A DNA stretch of 64,000 bases, taken from assembly GCA_934718785.1 (NCBI GenBank), contig CAKVAF010000006.1, positions 1 through 64,000 on the forward strand, read 5' to 3'. The notes beneath the pieces were generated by a model. It saw only the letters and a list, made by a program, of their open reading frames with translations, ran no database searches and was not told the origin of the DNA. Every line of letters begins with the position of its first letter. The stretch's first letter is position 1. Origin of the DNA: an uncultured Campylobacter sp. (GTDB lineage: Bacteria > Campylobacterota > Campylobacteria > Campylobacterales > Campylobacteraceae). Shown piece by piece: positions 59,057 through 64,000 of the stretch. The position numbers and the translations under genes were made by a program.

Positions 59057-60346
59057 CTATTTTTCCCCAAATTTTTTATAGAAAAAATCCTTAACAATTT
59101 TTGGATCAGCCCTATTAATAAAAAGCGCGCCCTTTGGTACATCGCCACTTACCGAGCTTCCAGCTGCGATGATGACTTCATCGGCGATATTTACAGGCGC
59201 GATGAGCTGGGTATCTGAGCCTATGAAGACATTTTTACCTACGACACTTTTATGCTTTTTAAGCCCGTCATAATTGCAAGTGATAGTCCCGCAGCCCACA
59301 TTCGTGCCACTTCCTATTTCACAGTCGCCCAAATAGCTTAAATGCCCCGCTTTCACCCCGTCTAAATGCGCGTTTTTGCACTCGACAAAATTGCCTATGT
59401 GCGTATTTTTAAGCTCACATTTTGGGCGGATGTGCGCTAAAGGTCCTATATCGCTATTTTCTATCACACTTTCTTCTATCACGCTTGAGCTTTTGATATG
59501 AGAGTTTATAATCTTGCAAGCACCCATTATGCGCACATTTTCTTCAAGCTCGCACTCGCCCTCAAAGTGCGCACGACTATCAATGAAAATACTGGCAGGA
59601 TTTCTCATAATCACGCCCTTTAGCATAAGCTCTTTTTTGATACGCTCTTGCATTAAGCTTTCAGCCACGCTTAATTCAAATTTATCATTCACGCCCATAA
59701 ACTCAGCTTCATCCACAAAAACAGGCTTAATTTCAACGCCCTTTTGACGCGCTAAAGCGATGATATCGGTTAAATAATACTCCTTAGCCGCATTTTGATT
59801 TGAAATTTTTGGCAAAAGCTCTTTAAGTAAATTTGAATTTATCGCATAAACGCCGGCATTACAAGTTTTTATGAGCCTTTCTTTTTCATTCGCGTCTTTA
59901 AATTCAACGATTTTTTCAACCCCGTTTTTATCTATAATCACGCGCCCATAATTTTTAGGATTTTCACTCTTAAAAACAGCAAGGGCTAAATCTCCGCTAT
60001 CCAGCAAACTCTTAAGGCTAGTGGCTCTTACAAGGGGCATATCCCCGCATAAAATCAGTGTTTTTTCATATTTTGGCGTGTAGTTTTTTAAAGCACCTGC
60101 TGTGCCGGGATAGTTTTTTAAGTCTTGTTCTAAAATTTGAGTGTTTTCATAAAGGCTTTTAATCTCAGCTTCTACGCGCTCTTTTTGATGAGAAAGCACG
60201 ACGGTAATATCATCGCTTAGCTCATAAGCTTCTTTTAAAATATGTAAAATCATCGCTTGAGCGCTTAAAGTTTGCAAAACCTTAGGCTTGCTTGACTTCA
60301 TCCTTGTGCCAAGCCCCGCTGCTAGTATCACTACGCTTGTTTTCAT
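59057..60346 (-). CDS. glmU: bifunctional UDP-GlcNAc pyrophosphorylase / glucosamine-1-phosphate acetyltransferase
   Basis: 429 residues. The N-terminal uridyltransferase has LAAGLGTRMKSSKPKVL and CGDMPLV. The C-terminal hexapeptide-repeat acetyltransferase has HIRPKCEL, NFVECKNA and CGTITCNYDG. It provides UDP-GlcNAc for peptidoglycan, LPS and PglF. A TAAAAT box lies upstream in the 142-base gap shared with the divergent mnmG. It is separated from coaBC by the repeat region. Confidence 0.97.
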   Translation of the reverse strand: MKTSVVILAAGLGTRMKSSKPKVLQTLSAQAMILHILKEAYELSDDITVVLSHQKERVEAEIKSLYENTQILEQDLKNYPGTAGALKNYTPKYEKTLILCGDMPLVRATSLKSLLDSGDLALAVFKSENPKNYGRVIIDKNGVEKIVEFKDANEKERLIKTCNAGVYAINSNLLKELLPKISNQNAAKEYYLTDIIALARQKGVEIKPVFVDEAEFMGVNDKFELSVAESLMQERIKKELMLKGVIMRNPASIFIDSRAHFEGECELEENVRIMGACKIINSHIKSSSVIEESVIENSDIGPLAHIRPKCELKNTHIGNFVECKNAHLDGVKAGHLSYLGDCEIGSGTNVGCGTITCNYDGLKKHKSVVGKNVFIGSDTQLIAPVNIADEVIIAAGSSVSGDVPKGALFINRADPKIVKDFFYKKFGEK

Positions 60347-60438
60347 TAGACTTTCCTTTAAGAAAAACTGGGCTAAATTTTAGCAAATTTAAGCTTAATA
60401 AATAAGCACAAAGCTTTTAAATTTAACGAAATTTATTA

Positions 60439-60444
60439 TATAAT
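60439..60444 (+). promoter_or_regulatory. -10 box of the mnmG promoter
   Basis: TATAAT in TTATATAATTAGCCC, 45 bases before the ATG. A second TATAAA (60460-60465) is nearer and could also serve. Confidence 0.55.
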
Positions 60445-60488
60445 TAGCCCTTAAAATCATTATAAAGCAAAGTTAAGGGCAAAAATAA

Positions 60489-62348
60489 ATGTTTGATATC
60501 ATAGTCATCGGTGGCGGACACGCTGGTATTGAAGCAAGTGCTACTGTTGCTAGAATGGGTAAAAAAACCCTACTTTTAACAAATTTAATCGAACAAATCG
60601 GCGCTGCAAGTTGTAATCCTGCTGTAGGCGGGCTTGCAAAGGGGCATTTGGTTAAAGAAATTGATGCTATGGGCGCTTTAATGGGCGAAATTACCGATGC
60701 TACTGGGCTTCAGTTTCGCATTTTAAATGAGAGCAAGGGCGTTGCGGTGCGTGGGTCTCGTGCTCAAATTGATATGGATAGGTATAAAATCATCGCTAGA
60801 AACAAGCTTTTAAGCCTTGAAAACTTAGACATTTCTCAAGAACAAGTGATAAGTTTAATCCACAAAAACGGCGCAGTTTTAGGCGTGAAAACAAATTTAA
60901 ACAACACTTACAAAGCGCGTAAAATCATCATCACAACAGGCACATTTTTAAGTGGGCTGATCCATGTGGGCGAGCAAAAGATTAAAGCAGGCAGAGTGGG
61001 CGAAGCTCCATCTTATCAGCTTTCTTCTTCTTTAAAAGAACTAGGGTTTGATTTAGAGCGGCTTAAAACAGGCACTTGCCCGCGCGTAGCAGCTAGCAGC
61101 ATTGATTTTAGTGTGCTTGAAGTGCAAAATGGCGATGAAAAGCCTAAGCCCTTTAGCTTTCGCACGAAAAATTTTAAGCCAAAGCAGCTTCCTTGCTATA
61201 TCGCGCGCACAAATGAAAAAACGCACGCCATTATAAGAGAAAATTTTTACCGAGCGCCCCTTTTTACAGGGCAGATCGAGGGTGTGGGTCCTAGGTATTG
61301 TCCGTCCATTGAAGATAAAATCAACCGCTTTAAAGACAAAGAAAGTCATCATCTTTTCATAGAACCACAAAGCCGCGAGGCTAGCGAATACTACATCAAC
61401 GGCTTTTCGACCTCGCTTCCTTATGAGGTGCAGCTTGAAATGCTACGCTCCATTAAAGGCTTTGAAAAGGCTAAAATCACGCGCTTTGGCTATGCGATCG
61501 AGTATGATTTTATCCAGCCTACTCAGCTTTTTCACACGCTTGAAGCAAAGGCTGTGAAAAATCTTTACTGTGCGGGGCAGATTAACGGCACAACTGGCTA
61601 TGAAGAAGCTGCGGCTCAGGGCTTTATGGCTGGCATTAACGCGGCTTTAGCCATTGATGAGTGCGAGAGCTTTATTTTAGGGCGCGATGAAGCTTATATT
61701 GGCGTGATGATAGATGATTTAGTTACAAAAGGCACGAAAGAACCTTACAGAATGTTTACTTCACGCGCTGAATACCGCCTACTTTTGCGCGAAGAAAACG
61801 CTACGACAAGGCTTTCAAAATATGGCTTTGAGTTTAAGCTTTTAAGTGAAAAAGACTTTAAATTTACGCAAAAAATCAGCAAAAATACAAAGCTTGGGTT
61901 TGAATATTTACTTAAAACCGAGCTTACCCCAAGCAATGAAAACAACGCCTTTTTGCAAAGTTTAGGCGAGGAAAAAATCACTTCAACTTTAAATTTGCAA
62001 AAAATCGTCGCGCGCGCTAGTTTTAACGCTCAAAAGCTTAAAAAATTAGCTCCACTTTTTGCTAAAATGGACTCAACTTCTTTAAATGAAGTATTAAATG
62101 AAGCCAAATATTATCATTATGTGAGCATGCAAAAAGAACAAATTGAGAAAATGAAAGCCTTGCAAAATCTTAAAATCCCGCCAAATTTTAATTTTAAAGA
62201 AATCAGCGGGCTGAGCAATGAAGTGAGCGAAAAGCTTGAAAAATTCGCCCCAGCAACGCTTTTTGAAGCAAGCAAAATCAGCGGTATCACCCCAGCTGCA
62301 CTGGATATTTTGCAAATTTATATAAAGATAAAAAATAAACGCGCTTAG
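60489..62348 (+). CDS. mnmG: tRNA uridine-34 carboxymethylaminomethyl modification enzyme MnmG
   Basis: 619 residues. FAD protein that, with MnmE, modifies wobble uridine 34 of t[13 protein letters not shown] is near residue 8. [43 protein letters not shown] and [15 protein letters not shown] are standard. The DUF2920 gene follows after 20 bases. Confidence 0.98.
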   Translation: MFDIIVIGGGHAGIEASATVARMGKKTLLLTNLIEQIGAASCNPAVGGLAKGHLVKEIDAMGALMGEITDATGLQFRILNESKGVAVRGSRAQIDMDRYKIIARNKLLSLENLDISQEQVISLIHKNGAVLGVKTNLNNTYKARKIIITTGTFLSGLIHVGEQKIKAGRVGEAPSYQLSSSLKELGFDLERLKTGTCPRVAASSIDFSVLEVQNGDEKPKPFSFRTKNFKPKQLPCYIARTNEKTHAIIRENFYRAPLFTGQIEGVGPRYCPSIEDKINRFKDKESHHLFIEPQSREASEYYINGFSTSLPYEVQLEMLRSIKGFEKAKITRFGYAIEYDFIQPTQLFHTLEAKAVKNLYCAGQINGTTGYEEAAAQGFMAGINAALAIDECESFILGRDEAYIGVMIDDLVTKGTKEPYRMFTSRAEYRLLLREENATTRLSKYGFEFKLLSEKDFKFTQKISKNTKLGFEYLLKTELTPSNENNAFLQSLGEEKITSTLNLQKIVARASFNAQKLKKLAPLFAKMDSTSLNEVLNEAKYYHYVSMQKEQIEKMKALQNLKIPPNFNFKEISGLSNEVSEKLEKFAPATLFEASKISGITPAALDILQIYIKIKNKRA

Positions 62349-62368
62349 CTTAAAATAAAGGAAAATCA

Positions 62369-63625
62369 ATGTTTCAAAAAAGAATTTATGAGATTAAATC
62401 ATGCGATGATGTTGAGCTTGGCATTAAAAGAGAAAGTTTGCTCGAAGTTGAGCTCAGCTTTGATGATGAAGAGCCTATGCGTGGGGTATTTTGCTTTGCG
62501 CCAAGTCTAGGCGATGATAATAGCGAAGATTATTGGAATAAAATTGCTGAGTTTGTCGTCAAGGAATTTAAAGTCGCTTTCATAGTGCCAAAGTATCATT
62601 GCTTGGGTAATCGCCCGCAAACGGGGGCTAAGTTTTATCTTGATGAGATTGACAAACTCATCGCCACGCAAAGTGCGGCTGCGCTGAATATAGAAATCCC
62701 TGAAAATCTTCTAGGCAAAGGCGAGCTTGATATGCAACAAGCAAGCGATTTGTTCTCTTATATTGATGAAAATATTTTGCGGCTTAAAAGGCTTGGCAGG
62801 GTGAAAAAGGAATTTCGCCTACCCCTTCACGCAAGCTTAAAACCGCCTAAAAATGAATATCAAAATTTTGGCATTATGCAGGCTATGGACTGCGTGAATG
62901 CCATTTTAGAAGTGATTAAAAACCCACCCTTCAAGCTTGAAAAGGATTTTCACACCATTATCATGGGCTCAAGTCATGGCGGCTATTTGGCTCATCTTGC
63001 TGCAAAGATTGCGCCTTGGGTGTTTGATGGGGTGCTAGATAATAGCTCTTATGCGAATTTTATCCTGCGTCTTGTGGGCTTTGGCAAGGAAATTGATTAT
63101 ACAGTGCATGCTGAGTTTTGTGCTACAAATTTTTTCAACCATATCCTTGTTTATGGCTCTTCAAAGACTTTTTTCACTTCAAATAAAAATTCCAAAAATT
63201 ATTTTTCGCCAGCGCACGCACAAATTCGAGAAATTTGCAATGAAGAGCATTTAAAAACGCAAGCAAATTATCATAAACCCGCTTTTATCTCATTTCACAG
63301 TGCTTATGATAAAATCGCACCGGCTGAGTTTAAAATCGCTCTTTATGAGAATTTAAAAAAGCTTAATTTTGATACAGACTTTCATCTTATAAAGCTTGAA
63401 AGCGAAGTGGATGGAAAATTTATTAAAACACTCGATCACGGTATGAATATGTCTTTAAAAACGTTGATTGCAAAATATTTGCCTGTTTTGCTGGATAAAA
63501 AAATTGATAATGACAAAAAAGACATTAAAGAAAGTTTTTATGAGTGTGGCGATTTGACTTATCATTTTAAAGAAAGTGCTAGGGGGGGGGTATTGAGCTT
63601 GAGCTTATTAAAAAAGATTAAATAA
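62369..63625 (+). CDS. DUF2920 ('617 family') protein with a 3' poly-G tract
   Basis: 418 residues. The sequence has an alpha/beta-hydrolase look: MGSSHGGYLAHLAAKIAP with a nucleophile-like S202, and a late DHGMNMS with a possible catalytic His. The family is found mostly in Campylobacter, is often phase variable, and has no known function; in C. jejuni several copies lie near flagellar glycosylation genes. The ribosome site AAAGGA precedes the ATG. A G9 tract lies twelve codons from the end. With nine G the tail reads VLSLSLLKKIK; with ten it would read GIELELIKKD; with eight it stops at once. Confidence 0.88.
   Translation: MFQKRIYEIKSCDDVELGIKRESLLEVELSFDDEEPMRGVFCFAPSLGDDNSEDYWNKIAEFVVKEFKVAFIVPKYHCLGNRPQTGAKFYLDEIDKLIATQSAAALNIEIPENLLGKGELDMQQASDLFSYIDENILRLKRLGRVKKEFRLPLHASLKPPKNEYQNFGIMQAMDCVNAILEVIKNPPFKLEKDFHTIIMGSSHGGYLAHLAAKIAPWVFDGVLDNSSYANFILRLVGFGKEIDYTVHAEFCATNFFNHILVYGSSKTFFTSNKNSKNYFSPAHAQIREICNEEHLKTQANYHKPAFISFHSAYDKIAPAEFKIALYENLKKLNFDTDFHLIKLESEVDGKFIKTLDHGMNMSLKTLIAKYLPVLLDKKIDNDKKDIKESFYECGDLTYHFKESARGGVLSLSLLKKIK
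63582..63590 (+). repeat. G9 tract inside the DUF2920 gene
   Basis: Nine consecutive G after CTA, in frame as Arg-Gly-Gly-Val. All three reading frames downstream reach a stop within 35 bases (TGA at once for G8, TAA 63623 for G9, TAA at about 63619 for G10). Slippage would therefore swap only the C-terminal tail. Confidence 0.9.
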
Positions 63626-63650
63626 AGCGAGTTTTAAACTCGCTTTATTT
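63620..63650. terminator. bidirectional terminator between DUF2920 gene and the convergent gene
   Basis: AAATAAAGCGAGTTT / AAACTCGCTTTATTT, a perfect 15-bp inverted repeat. The TAA of the plus-strand gene (63623-63625) and the TAA of the minus-strand gene (63649-63651) both fall within or at the edge of the stem. T-rich on both sides. Confidence 0.9.
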
Positions 63651-63999
63651 AAATGGCAGAGAGTAAATCATTCATCAAATTTTGATTATTTTTCTCATTT
63701 GATGCGTTTAAGCTTTGTTCTTTAGCCTGCAAAAGATTTTCTTCATTTTGCTTGAAGCGATAAGCATAAAGACTTGTTTGAAAATCGCTGCTAAAATCGC
63801 TAGTTTGACTACTTGAAGCCCCTTGCAATAAAGTATCTGCGCCCCCGCTTGCTTGAGTGCTTGCCTTTAGAGAAAAAGGATCATCACCAGCATCTGCTTG
63901 CGCGGCGGTATCTAAAAGACTAGAAAAGGAATTTTCATCCTCAACTTGCTGTTCAACATTTTTATAAGTTCCGCTTAAAACATCAAATTCAAGCGAACT
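63649..63999 (-). CDS. 3' part of an unidentified Ser/Gln/Asn-rich protein (partial)
   Basis: The last 116 residues of a gene that enters from the right edge, ending NLMNDLLSAI at TAA 63649-63651. The composition is rich in Ser, Gln, Asn, Asp and Ala with no cysteine. The part before the end (SSLYAYRFKQNEENLLQ-like) is probably helical. I do not recognise the family; flagellar or secreted low-complexity proteins of this genus look similar. Confidence 0.75.
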   Translation of the reverse strand, partial: SSLEFDVLSGTYKNVEQQVEDENSFSSLLDTAAQADAGDDPFSLKASTQASGGADTLLQGASSSQTSDFSSDFQTSLYAYRFKQNEENLLQAKEQSLNASNEKNNQNLMNDLLSAI

Positions 64000-64000
64000 T

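Overview
The window is low-GC chromosomal DNA from an epsilonproteobacterium, almost certainly a Campylobacter of the thermotolerant (C. jejuni-like) type. The reasons are the pglE-pglF-pglG genes of N-linked protein glycosylation, a two-subunit gluconate dehydrogenase without a cytochrome subunit, a DUF2920 ('617 family') gene with a poly-G tract, T-rich promoters with TATAAT -10 boxes but weak -35 boxes, and gene pairs I remember from C. jejuni. The species cannot be named from the sequence alone. No rRNA, tRNA, CRISPR array, prophage or insertion sequence is visible.

Layout. 1-4.1 kb: a partial plus-strand gene, then psd-like/ftsH/prmA/cheY on the minus strand. 4.4-10.3 kb: a minus-strand methionine block (2OG-Fe(II) oxygenase-like protein, MetQ-like binding protein, metE, metF). 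It is preceded by a short Met-rich leader ORF and hairpins that look like a transcription attenuator. 10.4-20.1 kb: dnaG, trxB, queE-queD-cytochrome c lipoprotein, a membrane protein plus rsmE, a metallo-beta-lactamase-fold protein (minus), dapB-purF. 20.5-24.4 kb: pglE-pglF-pglG. 24.4-28.7 kb: fabZ-lpxA-clpX-mreB-mreC (minus). 28.9-34.7 kb: CcoH/FixH-like protein and the addB-addA recombination nuclease. 34.9-36.9 kb: groES-groEL (minus) with a CIRCE operator. 37-41 kb: AsmA-like protein and an ABC exporter. 41-45.2 kb: coaE (minus), purM, then a chemoreceptor gene behind a 16-G tract. 45.7-49.6 kb: a pseudogene and uvrA (minus). 50-52.5 kb: gluconate dehydrogenase. 52.7-60.3 kb (minus): a Sel1-repeat protein, then truA, lptF/G-like, prepilin peptidase, uppS, a hypothetical gene, coaBC and glmU. 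60.5-63.6 kb: mnmG and the DUF2920 gene. The right edge holds the 3' part of a minus-strand gene of unknown function.

The genes are mostly housekeeping (replication, repair, envelope, cofactors, protein quality control, methionine). The unusual material is between them. A methionine-rich leader peptide precedes the met block. A composite, non-coding, palindromic repeat occurs in inverted orientation at about 20 kb and 58 kb, with a related copy at about 5.5 kb. Two poly-G tracts (G16 and G9) are likely slippage sites. An 11-bp perfect inverted repeat lies next to the CIRCE-controlled groES promoter, and a 72-nt hairpin lies in an empty stretch at 45.5 kb. The pgl locus is only partly present here and is flanked by unrelated genes, so gene order has been rearranged relative to C. 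jejuni as I remember it.
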